From an uncultured Tenacibaculum sp. (lineage in GTDB: Bacteria; Bacteroidota; Bacteroidia; Flavobacteriales; Flavobacteriaceae): a DNA stretch of 64,000 nucleotides. The stretch covers positions 124,001 to 188,000 of the forward strand of contig NZ_CANLTU010000007.1 in the NCBI RefSeq assembly GCF_947494125.1, in the 5' to 3' direction. Position numbers and translations under genes: made by a program. A model generated the notes under the pieces. It did not search any database and was not told the origin of the DNA. It was given only the letters and a program-made list of their open reading frames with translations. Below, one piece after another: positions 30,161-40,203 of this stretch (the stretch's first letter is position 1; each line of letters starts with the position of its first letter).

Positions 30161-30671
30161 TTTTTGGTGGATATCCTTTTAATATTTCTGTAATTACTTT
30201 ACTATAATGCATTACACGTTCTTCTGGTGTACTACGTTGTTTCAACTCACTATTCGCTATTCCTTGCCAAATAAGCTCATCCTTTTTACTTTCAACAAAA
30301 TCAATAATCAATTCTTGATTTACTTTCCTACTCCCTATAGGAATTCCTCCAGAAATACCAAAACCAACATTTCCACCACCACCGATACCAACACCAATGC
30401 TATTTCTTCTTTCAGATTTACTTTGCTTAGATAAAACATTTATATAAATATCTGGTGTTTCAGACAAACGCATACCTTTTTGTTGAAGTTTATTCGCTAA
30501 CTCATTCGTAACCCTTTTTACATCTAACTCATTCAAACCTTTACCAGCATCTTCAAAAAAATTGAATGTCTTATAAGCTGTAAAGTTTGTTTGACTATCA
30601 TAGTCATATACCACTTTTGTAGAAGAACAACTTATTAAAACGAATAAGAAAAGGTATTTAAAGTATCTCAT
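30147..30671 (-). CDS. DUF4136-family lipoprotein
   Basis: LISCSSTKVVYDYDSQTNFTAYKTFNFF; GLNELDVKRVTNELANKLQQKGMRLSETPDIYINV. Confidence 0.85.
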   Translation of the reverse strand: MRYFKYLFLFVLISCSSTKVVYDYDSQTNFTAYKTFNFFEDAGKGLNELDVKRVTNELANKLQQKGMRLSETPDIYINVLSKQSKSERRNSIGVGIGGGGNVGFGISGGIPIGSRKVNQELIIDFVESKKDELIWQGIANSELKQRSTPEERVMHYSKVITEILKGYPPKKASK

Positions 30672-30773
30672 AATTTTTAAATTTATTGATTAGCTATCAA
30701 AAAACGTGCCTGATAAAAATACAAAAAGCCTCGAATTAACGAGACTTTTTTGAAGATTAGTTAGTTGATTAAA

Positions 30774-32258
30774 TTATTGAACTGCTTTTAAAGCATCGAT
30801 ATTTCCATATCCGTAATCTGAATGTTTATTTGGGTAAAAATCTGCTGATTCTTTCATTTTTTGTAACACTTGAGCACGAGTCCAAGTTGGGTGTTTAGAC
30901 CATACTAAAGCTGCAATACCAGCAGTTGTTGCAGTTGCAACCGATGATCCACCTACATAATTAGCTTGTCCGTTATAATAACTTAGTACAGGAACTTTAT
31001 TATCTGTTCCATTAGTACGTTGCATTTGAACTGTAAAATCAATCTTAGAACCTGAGTGACAAACATCACATTCATCATATTGTCCTTCTTTTACTCCAGT
31101 AACAGCCACAGTTTCTGACATACTTGCTGGAAAAATAACTCCATACCATGTGGTAAATGAAGTTGAAGTACCACCTGCTGCTAATACCATTTTTCCTTTA
31201 CTGTGTGCATACTTAATCGCATCAGAAACATTTCCTATACTAAACGGAAAACCTAACGACATTGAAATTACTTTTACATCGCTTCTATTAGCCAACGCAG
31301 TTAAAGCTTCAACAATACCTCTTTTTTCGTGATAATCATCAATCACTACATTTTCAACAGCTCTATACGAAACTAAGTTTGCATTATAAGCAACTCCAAC
31401 TGGTAAGTTATCATTATTTCTCGGTGCTGTAGCAACGGCAGCCATCTTTGTACCATGCCCACATTTATCATTTACTCCGTCATAATTATTAGACCAAGCC
31501 CACCAAGAATCTACGAAGGTTCCATATTTTTGAACTGATCTTCCAGAAGAAGCTCCATCGTTAAAATATTGATTCATCCATTTTTGTTCTGGAGATAATC
31601 CAGAATCTACAATGGCAACTGTTACACCTGCTCCTGTACTATAATTCCATGCTTGTGGAATATTGTGCGCATCAAAAGACCAAGGTACTCTTGCCCCTGG
31701 TGATACGGTACGATAATCATTCGTACTTAAAGTAGCAGTTCCATATCCACATCCAGATCCTCCAGAAGAAGAAGAACGTGCTTGGTTATTTTTTTCTAAG
31801 AAGTTATATCCACTAGGTTCTATATAGCGTACTCTACTGTCTTTCAACAATGTTTTTATTGTTTCTTTATTGGTAACCTTAATGTCTATAACATTAATAT
31901 TTTCATCAACATATAATTCAGTAGCTCCTTTAGCTGAGTTTTTTTCTAAACTACGAACAAGTTGAATTAAATCTTCTTTAATAGTATTAGCTTCTGCACT
32001 TCTTGAAAAATTATTTTTTGAAGTACCATAACCAATGGTTAAAATATTTTCTCCATGGTTTACTGCACTCCAAATTGTATTTACTTCTTGTGAAGTCCAA
32101 TTAAAATCTCCTGTTGATTGTAATGACTTATTAATTATTGAGTTAATTTCTTTTTTAGAGAGCAGTCCATTCTGAGGTACAGCAGTTTCTAAATTGTCAT
32201 TTTGGGAACATGAAAACATAGCTAATACAATAGCTAAGCTTAGTATTTGTTTTTTCAT
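30774..32258 (-). CDS. S8 family subtilisin-like serine peptidase, lipoprotein
   Basis: AIVDSGLSPEQ (Asp), CGHGTKMAAVA (His), YVGGSSVATATTAGIAAL (Ser). Confidence 0.92.
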   Translation of the reverse strand: MKKQILSLAIVLAMFSCSQNDNLETAVPQNGLLSKKEINSIINKSLQSTGDFNWTSQEVNTIWSAVNHGENILTIGYGTSKNNFSRSAEANTIKEDLIQLVRSLEKNSAKGATELYVDENINVIDIKVTNKETIKTLLKDSRVRYIEPSGYNFLEKNNQARSSSSGGSGCGYGTATLSTNDYRTVSPGARVPWSFDAHNIPQAWNYSTGAGVTVAIVDSGLSPEQKWMNQYFNDGASSGRSVQKYGTFVDSWWAWSNNYDGVNDKCGHGTKMAAVATAPRNNDNLPVGVAYNANLVSYRAVENVVIDDYHEKRGIVEALTALANRSDVKVISMSLGFPFSIGNVSDAIKYAHSKGKMVLAAGGTSTSFTTWYGVIFPASMSETVAVTGVKEGQYDECDVCHSGSKIDFTVQMQRTNGTDNKVPVLSYYNGQANYVGGSSVATATTAGIAALVWSKHPTWTRAQVLQKMKESADFYPNKHSDYGYGNIDALKAVQ

Positions 32259-32395
32259 AATATTGAAGGGATTAAATTAAAACGTTGCGAATATAGTAAA
32301 ATTTTAATATAATTTTAACATCATCATTAATTTTAAACGACTCAAATTAACAAAACAACAACAAAAACCTATTTAAATTATTAAAAAAGCATAAA

Positions 32396-32421
32396 AAAAG
32401 AGCCCTAAGAAAGGCTCTTTT
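32396..32421 (-). terminator. Terminator for the M28 peptidase gene
   Basis: aaaagagcc...ggctctttt hairpin. Confidence 0.7.
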
Positions 32422-32441
32422 AAAAAATATTTTTTGAACTA

Positions 32442-33452
32442 TTATTCTTCAATAACAACTCTAGTAGGCGTGTCTTTTCCGTTAATAATACTTTCAGTTC
32501 CTTTTGCTACAGCTTTTACTGTTTCAGTAAGAATACCTACATCTAAAGTCTCTGCTTCATCAGATACTTGATGATAATCGGTATCAATATCTATAGGCGT
32601 TGTAGAAAATGTATGAGAAGGTACACCTAAACGAGCTAAAGAGGCATTGTCTGATCTAAAAAATAAATTAAATTTCGGATATGGATCTGGAAATAATCTG
32701 TAGCCAGTACCTTCTAAGTTTTTTTGAATAATTTTTCCAAAATCAGAACGTTCAAAACCACTTAACCAAGCTGTTTTAGGCCCAGTTTTTGGCTCTTTAC
32801 CAATCAATTCTAAATTTATTCCTGCAACAAATTTTGACGGATCTATGTCTTTTCCAAAATATTTAGAACCAATTAAACCCTTTTCTTCTGCTGTAAAACA
32901 TACAAACAAAATACTACGCTCATTATTTCCTTTTTTAGCAAAATATTCTGCCAATGCTAGTACACCTACAACTCCAGAAGCATCATCATTTGCACCATTA
33001 AAAATACGATCACCTTCACCACTTTCTTTAACTCCTAAATGATCGTGATGTGCAGATACAATTACAAATTCGTTTTTTTTTGATTTCCCTTCTAAAACTC
33101 CTAAAATATTACTCATTTCAATACCCTCATGCGTAAAATTTTGACGGTATGTTTTTAAGTTTTCAAATTTCTTTAAACCAATTCGTTTGTATTCATTCTC
33201 TATATATTTAGTAGCCTTTTCCATCCCAGGGGTTCCTGGCTTACGTCCTTCCATATCATCAGCAGCCAACGTATATAAATGCTTTCTAACCAAAGAAGAA
33301 TCAATATTTATAGGGTTATGAGCTGTTTTTTTTGAAGTTTGAGTAACAGCATCTGTTATTGCCACACTCTTGTTTTCTGTTCCTTTTTTTGTTGTTTTAC
33401 AAGCTACTGTTAAGAGCATTACTGCAATTACAGTGTATATTGTTCTTTTCAT
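32442..33452 (-). CDS. M28 family metallopeptidase, lipoprotein
   Basis: VIVSAHHDHLG, GANDDASGVVGVLALAEYF, CFTAEEKGLIGSKYF. Confidence 0.92.
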   Translation of the reverse strand: MKRTIYTVIAVMLLTVACKTTKKGTENKSVAITDAVTQTSKKTAHNPINIDSSLVRKHLYTLAADDMEGRKPGTPGMEKATKYIENEYKRIGLKKFENLKTYRQNFTHEGIEMSNILGVLEGKSKKNEFVIVSAHHDHLGVKESGEGDRIFNGANDDASGVVGVLALAEYFAKKGNNERSILFVCFTAEEKGLIGSKYFGKDIDPSKFVAGINLELIGKEPKTGPKTAWLSGFERSDFGKIIQKNLEGTGYRLFPDPYPKFNLFFRSDNASLARLGVPSHTFSTTPIDIDTDYHQVSDEAETLDVGILTETVKAVAKGTESIINGKDTPTRVVIEE

Positions 33453-33518
33453 CTTATTTAGTTTAAAAGGCTAAATATAGCCAATTTAATTTCTTAATTT
33501 TGTTCAAAATTTTTAATC

Positions 33519-34337
33519 ATGGATTTAAATCTTATTCCCAATATAAAACATACCAATTCTAACAACTTTTTCCTTTTGGCTGGTCCTTGTGCTATTGAAA
33601 GCGAAGAAATGGCTTTAAGAATTGCAGAAAAAGTAGTTTCTATTACCGATAAATTAGAAATTCCTTACATTTTTAAAGGAAGTTTTAAAAAAGCGAATCG
33701 TAGTAGAATTGATAGTTTCACAGGAATTGGTGATGAAAAAGCTTTAAAAATTTTAAGAAAAGTTTCCGAAACTTTTAATGTTCCAACTGTAACTGATATT
33801 CATGAAGTTTCTGACGCTTATAAAGCCGCAGAATATGTAGATATTTTACAAATTCCTGCTTTTTTAGTTCGTCAAACCGATTTAGTAGTTGCTGCTGCAA
33901 AAACCAATAAAGTTGTCAATTTAAAAAAAGGACAATTTATGAGTCCGGAAGCAATGCAACATGCTGTTAAAAAAGTACACGATGCAGGTAACCAACAAGC
34001 TTGGATAACTGATCGTGGAACTATGTTTGGATACCAAGATATGATTGTTGATTTTAGAGGTATTCCTACCATGCGCGAATATGCACCTACAGTTTTAGAT
34101 GTTACACACTCATTACAACAACCAAATCAATCTAGTGGCGTTACAGGTGGTAGACCTGATATGATTGAAACTATTGCACGAGCTGGTGTTGTAAATAATG
34201 TTGATGGTTTATTTATTGAAACTCATTTCGATCCTTCTAATGCTAAAAGTGATGGTGCTAACATGTTACATCTTGACTACTTAGAAAAACTACTTAGCAA
34301 CTTAGTTACCATAAGAAAAACTATAAATAATTTATAG
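33519..34337 (+). CDS. kdsA: 3-deoxy-8-phosphooctulonate synthase
   Basis: FFLLAGPCAIESEEMALRIAE, FKGSFKKANRSRIDSFTGIGDEKALKIL, VTDIHEVSDA. Confidence 0.95.
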   Translation: MDLNLIPNIKHTNSNNFFLLAGPCAIESEEMALRIAEKVVSITDKLEIPYIFKGSFKKANRSRIDSFTGIGDEKALKILRKVSETFNVPTVTDIHEVSDAYKAAEYVDILQIPAFLVRQTDLVVAAAKTNKVVNLKKGQFMSPEAMQHAVKKVHDAGNQQAWITDRGTMFGYQDMIVDFRGIPTMREYAPTVLDVTHSLQQPNQSSGVTGGRPDMIETIARAGVVNNVDGLFIETHFDPSNAKSDGANMLHLDYLEKLLSNLVTIRKTINNL

Positions 34338-34376
34338 GCACAATTTTTGATAAATAAAGTTGTTTTAAACTTTTAT

Positions 34377-35330
34377 ATGAGACAACTTTATTTTTTCCTT
34401 TTACTTACAGTTTCTTCGTTATCTGCTCAAGATTTTTCTTCAGTAGACAATACTGTACACTCCTACCCTAAATTAATTACTGCTGAAAAACTTGCAACAA
34501 AAATTGCTTCTGATTTTACTACTGATGAAAATAAAATTAGAGCTGTTTTTATTTGGTTGGCTAAAAACGTTACATACAATTTAGAAGAATTATACAATCC
34601 TAAACAAAAAAGAATAGCTTTTCGATATAGAAACGAAGCTGAAAAACAAGCTAAAATAAAAGCTATAAAAGATAATATTGTTAGAAGTACACTAGCAACT
34701 AGAAAAGCTGTTTGCGAAGGGTATGCTCAAACATTTAGTAAAGTTTGTACGTTGTTAAATATTGAAAATGAAGTTATAAAAGGATACGTCCGTAATTCTT
34801 CTTACGACATTGGTAAAATAATGAATAATACTAACCATGCTTGGAATGCTGTAAAAATAAATAATAAGTGGCAGTATATTGATGCTACTTGGGCAGCTGG
34901 TGCTGTAATGAACGGAAAATGGCAACGTAACTTTAATAATTATTACTTTAATATACCTAAAGAAAAATATTTTTTTACTCATTATCCTGAAGACAGCCTA
35001 TGGCAGCTTAGAATAAAAAGAATGGGAATAGATGAGTATTTTAATCAACCTATTTACACTTCTTCTTTTCTTAAAAAAGATTATATTCTTAGTAAACCTA
35101 CATCGGGAATCTTAAAAAAAGATGCAAATTCTGCTATTAAAATTACCCTTAAAAATATTAAATCAAATCAGGAAATTCATTTTGGATTTAGAGGGCATCA
35201 ATACATGAAACAACCTACTGTTTCTTTTAAAAATAATGCCGCCGAGATTACTATTGTTCCTCCATCAAATAGTAAAGAAGCCTTTTTAATTATTGATGGA
35301 CAAGTTGTTTTAGAGTTTTTAATTATTTAA
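34377..35330 (+). CDS. Secreted transglutaminase-like domain protein
   Basis: Signal MRQLYFFLLLTVSSLSAQ; RKAVCEGYAQTFSKVCTLLNIENEVIKGY, NHAWNAVKINNKWQYIDATW (Cys-His-Asp order). Confidence 0.88.
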   Translation: MRQLYFFLLLTVSSLSAQDFSSVDNTVHSYPKLITAEKLATKIASDFTTDENKIRAVFIWLAKNVTYNLEELYNPKQKRIAFRYRNEAEKQAKIKAIKDNIVRSTLATRKAVCEGYAQTFSKVCTLLNIENEVIKGYVRNSSYDIGKIMNNTNHAWNAVKINNKWQYIDATWAAGAVMNGKWQRNFNNYYFNIPKEKYFFTHYPEDSLWQLRIKRMGIDEYFNQPIYTSSFLKKDYILSKPTSGILKKDANSAIKITLKNIKSNQEIHFGFRGHQYMKQPTVSFKNNAAEITIVPPSNSKEAFLIIDGQVVLEFLII

Positions 35331-35339
35331 TTTAGTTAA

Positions 35340-36290
35340 ATGAAAAGGATTTTATTCATTTTAATTTTATTAAACTTCAAAGTTTTTAGTCAGGGTTTTA
35401 ATAAAGTTGACAATCAAGTACAGAATTATAAGTTTATTCGATCTGCAGAACAATTAGCACAAAAAATAGATTTAGATTTTAATTCTGATATAGAGAAAAT
35501 AAGAGCTATATATACTTGGATTACCTTAAATATTAAATATTACAATCCAAAAACAAATGCTTTTTTACTAAAAGAACCACAAACCATCGTGTATTTTGAT
35601 GAAGATGATTTAAAAAGAAGATTAAAATTAATTGATGATAAAATAGTCCGAGAAACATTTCTTTCTAAAAAAGGGGTTTGTAATAATATAGCCTTAGTAT
35701 TTAATAAAGTTTGTAATTTACTTGATATAGAAAATGAATTAATTAAAGGGTTTGTAAAAAGTTCTGCTGAGGAAATAAATATTGTCCCTAAGTTAAAAAA
35801 CCACATATGGAATAGTGTAAAAATTAACAATCACTGGATATATATTGATGCAACTTATGGAATAAGTTATGATAGTAATTTATTAAAATCGAAATCTAAT
35901 TATACTTATTTTAATATTTCAAAAGACAAATTAAGGTTAACACATTATCCAAGTAAAAGTAAATGGGTTAAACTAATGGGACAAGCTCCTTTGAATTTTT
36001 TTAGTAAACTACCTGTATTCTCTGATAATTTTTTTAATTATAATTCTGTACTCATTTCACCTAAGAACGGAATAATAAACAGTGCCAATAAAAAAGTTAC
36101 TATTATCCTTAAAAATCTAAACCCAGATACGCTAATAACTTATAAATATGAAGGGAGTTTTACTTCAAAAAAACCAGTAGTGATATATAAAAATCTAAAC
36201 ACGTCTATTATAATTAACAAACCGAAAAAAGGTAAATTTTTAACTTTATATTTTAATAATACTTCAGTTCTTACCTACAATGTTATTTAA
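35340..36290 (+). CDS. Secreted transglutaminase-like domain protein, tandem paralogue
   Basis: KGVCNNIALVFNKVCNLLDIENELIKGF, NHIWNSVKINNHWIYIDATYG. Confidence 0.85.
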   Translation: MKRILFILILLNFKVFSQGFNKVDNQVQNYKFIRSAEQLAQKIDLDFNSDIEKIRAIYTWITLNIKYYNPKTNAFLLKEPQTIVYFDEDDLKRRLKLIDDKIVRETFLSKKGVCNNIALVFNKVCNLLDIENELIKGFVKSSAEEINIVPKLKNHIWNSVKINNHWIYIDATYGISYDSNLLKSKSNYTYFNISKDKLRLTHYPSKSKWVKLMGQAPLNFFSKLPVFSDNFFNYNSVLISPKNGIINSANKKVTIILKNLNPDTLITYKYEGSFTSKKPVVIYKNLNTSIIINKPKKGKFLTLYFNNTSVLTYNVI

Positions 36291-36295
36291 ACATA

Positions 36296-36643
36296 TTATA
36301 ATCTGACTTTATAAGCTTCAGACAAAACTGAAATTAAAACTTCTTTATTAATTTCTTCCAATTTGTAGTAACGAATTGATTTTACTGCTTTTCTTTTTTC
36401 TAATACTAAAAACTCATTATATGCTTTGAGACTTGTTTTAGAATAAAAACCTACATCTACATATCCCTTTTTAGTAGCATTAAAATAACATAGAGGCTTA
36501 TTGTTTACGTAATAAAATGGAATTTTCCACTTATACAACAGCGTTACTTCTTTAAAGTTTGTTTCAATTAGAATTTGTAAGTGTAACAAAATAGACTTTA
36601 AAGGTTCTTCTTGTTTTAATATGTATTCTTCTGCTGGTTTCAT
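36296..36643 (-). CDS. DUF1801-like protein
   Basis: MKPAEEYILKQEEPLKSILLHLQILIETNFKEVTLLYKWKIPFYYVNNKPLCYFN. Confidence 0.75.
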   Translation of the reverse strand: MKPAEEYILKQEEPLKSILLHLQILIETNFKEVTLLYKWKIPFYYVNNKPLCYFNATKKGYVDVGFYSKTSLKAYNEFLVLEKRKAVKSIRYYKLEEINKEVLISVLSEAYKVRL

Positions 36644-36694
36644 GCTTTAAAAATACATTAAAATTTTACTTGCCAAATTAAAATAAAACAACTT

Positions 36695-36711
36695 ACTTTG
36701 CACTTCAAAGT
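36695..36711. promoter_or_regulatory. Candidate operator ACTTTG-N5-CAAAGT (site 1)
   Basis: actttgcacttcaaagt, 9 bp before ATG at 36721; same palindrome at 37670. Confidence 0.6.
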
Positions 36712-36720
36712 TCTTTAATA

Positions 36721-37329
36721 ATGAGTACACAAGACTATTTAAAAGATATTTCAGAAATTAAAAACCTAATGAATAAATCCTCAAGATTTATTTCTTTAAG
36801 CGGTTTATCAGGTATTATTGCAGGGATCTATGCATTAATAGGAGCCTCTTTTGCTTATTGGTTAGTTACTTATAGTGAAAAAGGCTATTTAATTTTAGAT
36901 GGAAGAATTTTTCGCTTAGTTATAACAGATTTAATTTTAGTAGGTTTTTTAAGTATTGGTACTGCTATATATTTAACTACCAGAAAAGCTAAAAAAAATG
37001 ATGAAAAAATATGGGATGCTACTACTAAGAGATTACTTCTTAACTTCTTAATTCCTTTGACTGCTGGAACCATTTATATTATTGTTATCTTAAATCAACA
37101 ACGATATGGGCAAACTGCTGCTTTAATGCTTTTATTTTATGGACTATCTTTAATAAATGCTTCTAAATACACTATTGGCGATATAAAATATTTAGGGTAC
37201 ACAGAAGTTGTTTTGGGATTAATTTGCGCTATATATCCAGGATATGGCTTTTGGTTTTGGGTAATTGGATTTGGTATTATGCATATAGTATATGGTATGG
37301 TGATGCATTTTAAATACGATAAGAAATAG
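36721..37329 (+). CDS. Multi-pass membrane protein
   Basis: 202 aa with about six hydrophobic segments. Confidence 0.75.
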   Translation: MSTQDYLKDISEIKNLMNKSSRFISLSGLSGIIAGIYALIGASFAYWLVTYSEKGYLILDGRIFRLVITDLILVGFLSIGTAIYLTTRKAKKNDEKIWDATTKRLLLNFLIPLTAGTIYIIVILNQQRYGQTAALMLLFYGLSLINASKYTIGDIKYLGYTEVVLGLICAIYPGYGFWFWVIGFGIMHIVYGMVMHFKYDKK

Positions 37330-37357
37330 TTACTTATTTTCGTAAAAAATATATTTT

Positions 37358-37654
37358 TTGAAAAACATTATTCTAAATATAAATAAAGCTTTTGATCATA
37401 GAATACGACTAGGAATTATGTCGGTTCTTATGGTTAATGAATATGCTGAATTTACCACCTTAAAAGAACTTTTAGGGGCTACAGATGGAAATTTAGCAAG
37501 TCATACCAAAGCTTTAGAAAAAGTAGCATTTATTAGAGTTGAAAAACAATTTATTGGACGAAAACCCAATACCAGATACTATGCTACAGCAACAGGAAAA
37601 CTCGAATTTAAAAAACATATAGAAGCTTTAGAAAAACTAATTAAGAATAAATAA
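37358..37654 (+). CDS. Winged-helix transcriptional regulator (TTG start)
   Basis: NKAFDHRIRLGIMSVLMVNEYAEFTTLKELLGATDGNLASHTKALEKVAFIRVEKQFIGRKPNTRYYAT. Confidence 0.85.
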   Translation: MKNIILNINKAFDHRIRLGIMSVLMVNEYAEFTTLKELLGATDGNLASHTKALEKVAFIRVEKQFIGRKPNTRYYATATGKLEFKKHIEALEKLIKNK

Positions 37655-37669
37655 TTTTTTTACACATTA

Positions 37670-37686
37670 ACTTTGAATTTCAAAGT
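37670..37686. promoter_or_regulatory. Candidate operator ACTTTG-N5-CAAAGT (site 2), overlapping TAACTTTG -7-like box
   Basis: actttgaatttcaaagt followed by ttctttaa as at site 1. Confidence 0.6.
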
Positions 37687-37704
37687 TCTTTAACAATACA
37701 AACT

Positions 37705-39078
37705 ATGGAAACAATAAACAGTAAAAACGGAAAATTTGGTAAATGGATTAAAACATCAATAACAGCGAGAATGCTTATGGTTGGTTTTTTAATTTTAATT
37801 TTATTAATCCCTTTATCATTTATTAAAAGTTTAATTAACGAACGAATGCACAGGCAAAAAGAAGTAGTGCAAGAAATAAATCAGAAATGGGGAAAAGAAG
37901 TTTTGTTATACGGTCCAATTTTAAAAGTTCCTTATAAAACCTATCATAAAAAATCAATTCTAAATCAAAAAACAAACGCAGTACAAACCGAAATGATTGA
38001 AGAAATTAACTATGGTTATTTCTTTCCTAAATCTTTAAATATAAACTCAACTATAAATCCTGAGGAGAAAAAAAGAGGAATTTATAAAACTGCTGTATAT
38101 AAGAGTCAGATAAAAATTACAGGTAATTTTTCTAAACCAGATTTTAGCGAACTTGATATTAAAGAAGAAGATATTATATGGGACAAGGCTCGATTAATTA
38201 TTGAAACTTCAAACTTAAAAGGAGTCAATAGTTTGGTTGAAATGAAGTTACATAAAAACCTATACTCTTTTACTTCTAAATATGAAGATAGAAGAAAAAA
38301 TACAATGTATTTAGATTTGCATAAACTAGAAAGTAAGTTTATAAACATTGAAGATTTACCATCTAAAACCGATGTAGATTTCAACTTAGAGATTAATATA
38401 AACGGTAGTAAACAAATTCGGTTTATTCCTGTTGGAAAAGAAACCAACGTGAACATAAAATCCGATTGGAAAACTGCCAATTTTTTGGGAGAATACCTTC
38501 CTCACAATTCTAATAAGATAAGTGCTGCTGGTTTTGATGCTAAATGGAAAGTACTGGACATTAATAGACCCTTTTCTCAACAATCTTTTAATGGAATTCC
38601 AAATTTAAAAGAATATGCTTTTGGCGTAAACTTTATGATTCCTGTAGATGAATATCAAAAAAGTGAACGTTCAACAAAATATGGTTTCTTAGTTATTGTT
38701 TTAACCTTTTTAGTATTCTTTCTAATACAAACCATGAGTAAAATTTCAATACATCCATTTCAATATTTAATGATTGGTATTGCTTTAACCATGTTTTACA
38801 CCCTATTAATTTCTATCTCAGAACACAGTAGCTTTTTAAAGGCCTATATTATTGCAGGAATTAGTGTTATTACGTTAATCTCTTTGTATTCAAAATCTAT
38901 CTTAAAAGGAATAAAATTCCCATTCTTTATCGCTATTGCTTTATTAGCATTGTACTCATTTATATTCATTATAATTCAATTAGAAAACTATGCTTTATTA
39001 GTTGGTAGTACAGGATTGTTTGTAATATTAGCTTCTGTAATGTATGCTTCTAGAAAAATTGATTGGCAAAACGATTAA
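37705..39078 (+). CDS. creD: Inner membrane protein CreD family
   Basis: LMVGFLILILLIPLSFIKSLINERMHRQKEVVQEINQKWGKEVLLYGPILKVPY, SERSTKYGFLVIVLTFLVFFLIQTMSKISIHPFQYLMIG. Confidence 0.88.
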   Translation: METINSKNGKFGKWIKTSITARMLMVGFLILILLIPLSFIKSLINERMHRQKEVVQEINQKWGKEVLLYGPILKVPYKTYHKKSILNQKTNAVQTEMIEEINYGYFFPKSLNINSTINPEEKKRGIYKTAVYKSQIKITGNFSKPDFSELDIKEEDIIWDKARLIIETSNLKGVNSLVEMKLHKNLYSFTSKYEDRRKNTMYLDLHKLESKFINIEDLPSKTDVDFNLEININGSKQIRFIPVGKETNVNIKSDWKTANFLGEYLPHNSNKISAAGFDAKWKVLDINRPFSQQSFNGIPNLKEYAFGVNFMIPVDEYQKSERSTKYGFLVIVLTFLVFFLIQTMSKISIHPFQYLMIGIALTMFYTLLISISEHSSFLKAYIIAGISVITLISLYSKSILKGIKFPFFIAIALLALYSFIFIIIQLENYALLVGSTGLFVILASVMYASRKIDWQND

Positions 39079-39095
39079 TTATAGATTTTAAAAAC

Positions 39096-39129
39096 AAGAG
39101 ACAAATCTTTTAAAAAGGGTTTGTCTCTT
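39096..39129 (+). terminator. Terminator after creD
   Basis: aagagacaaat...gtttgtctctt inverted repeat. Confidence 0.7.
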
Positions 39130-39142
39130 TAAAACTTCCACT

Positions 39143-39517
39143 ATGAAAATTCATTCAAAAAATTTAAAAATATTCTTTGCCATATTTCTAATAGAAATAT
39201 TAATAACACAAACTTCAGGATTTGCAAGACACACATTCGGAGATTTCTTAGTTGTTATCATGTTATACTATTTAGTTAAATCCTTTTTTAACTTCTCGGT
39301 AAAAAGTACAGCTATTTCAATATTACTATTCTCATATACTGTTGAATTCTTGCAATATGTAAACCTTGTTAACCATCTTGGTTTAAGCAATTTTAAACTT
39401 GCAAATATCATTATAAGCAACACATTTAGTATAGGTGATCTTATTGCTTATACAATGGGAATTATTACAGTTTTAATACTAGAAAATAGAAGATATAAGT
39501 ATGAAGCATCTAAATAA
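39143..39517 (+). CDS. DUF2809-like membrane protein
   Basis: RHTFGDFLVVIMLYYLVKSF, SYTVEFLQYVNLV, IGDLIAYTMGII. Confidence 0.8.
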   Translation: MKIHSKNLKIFFAIFLIEILITQTSGFARHTFGDFLVVIMLYYLVKSFFNFSVKSTAISILLFSYTVEFLQYVNLVNHLGLSNFKLANIIISNTFSIGDLIAYTMGIITVLILENRRYKYEASK

Positions 39518-40133
39518 AACACAAAAATCAATTTTATTAATAGTACTATTTTGCGCAATATTACAATTAATTAGAGTTCAATACACCCAGTCGTTATTTT
39601 TCAGTTTCCTACTATGGAACTTGTTTTTAGCTTGTATTCCATATATAGTATCAGAAGTAATGAAAAAAAGACCTCTTACAAAAACAAAAATTATTATAGG
39701 AACAAGCTTCTGGCTATTATTTTTACCAAATGCTCCCTATATGATTACGGATTTTATCCATTTACATCACTCAAAATCAACTATGATTTGGTATGATTTG
39801 TTTATGATATTTTGTTATGCAAATACTGGCTTACTTTTATCAATTGTTTCTATGCATACAATTTATAAAATCATACAAAAAAATTGGACATTAACTATTG
39901 CTAACTATTTTATAATAGGAGTTGTTTTTCTTTGTGGCTTTGGAATATACTTAGGTCGTTTTTTACGCTTTAACTCTTGGGACATTTTCACAACGCCGTT
40001 GCAAACATTAAAACAAAGTTTAACATCTTTTACAAATCAAAACGCTTGGTTTGTTTCTATTGGTTTTGGAAGTTTATTATGGATAATGTTTTCATTATAT
40101 AAAACACTTCTAATAGTAAATAAAGAAAAATAA
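39501..40133 (+). CDS. DUF1361-like membrane protein
   Basis: FLLWNLFLACIPYIVS, FLPNAPYMITDFIHL, GIYLGRFLRFNSWDIFTTP; overlaps upstream CDS. Confidence 0.8.
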   Translation: MKHLNKTQKSILLIVLFCAILQLIRVQYTQSLFFSFLLWNLFLACIPYIVSEVMKKRPLTKTKIIIGTSFWLLFLPNAPYMITDFIHLHHSKSTMIWYDLFMIFCYANTGLLLSIVSMHTIYKIIQKNWTLTIANYFIIGVVFLCGFGIYLGRFLRFNSWDIFTTPLQTLKQSLTSFTNQNAWFVSIGFGSLLWIMFSLYKTLLIVNKEK

Positions 40134-40203
40134 AAAGTTCTTTTGTTTTTTTGTAATCGTTAAAAAAAAGCTCGACTGAATGGGGAATTAATTCAAGTTT
40201 ACA

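Noticed and set aside
30207-30434. 75-aa ORF opposite the DUF4136 lipoprotein gene
   Set aside because: Shadow ORF of a supported CDS.
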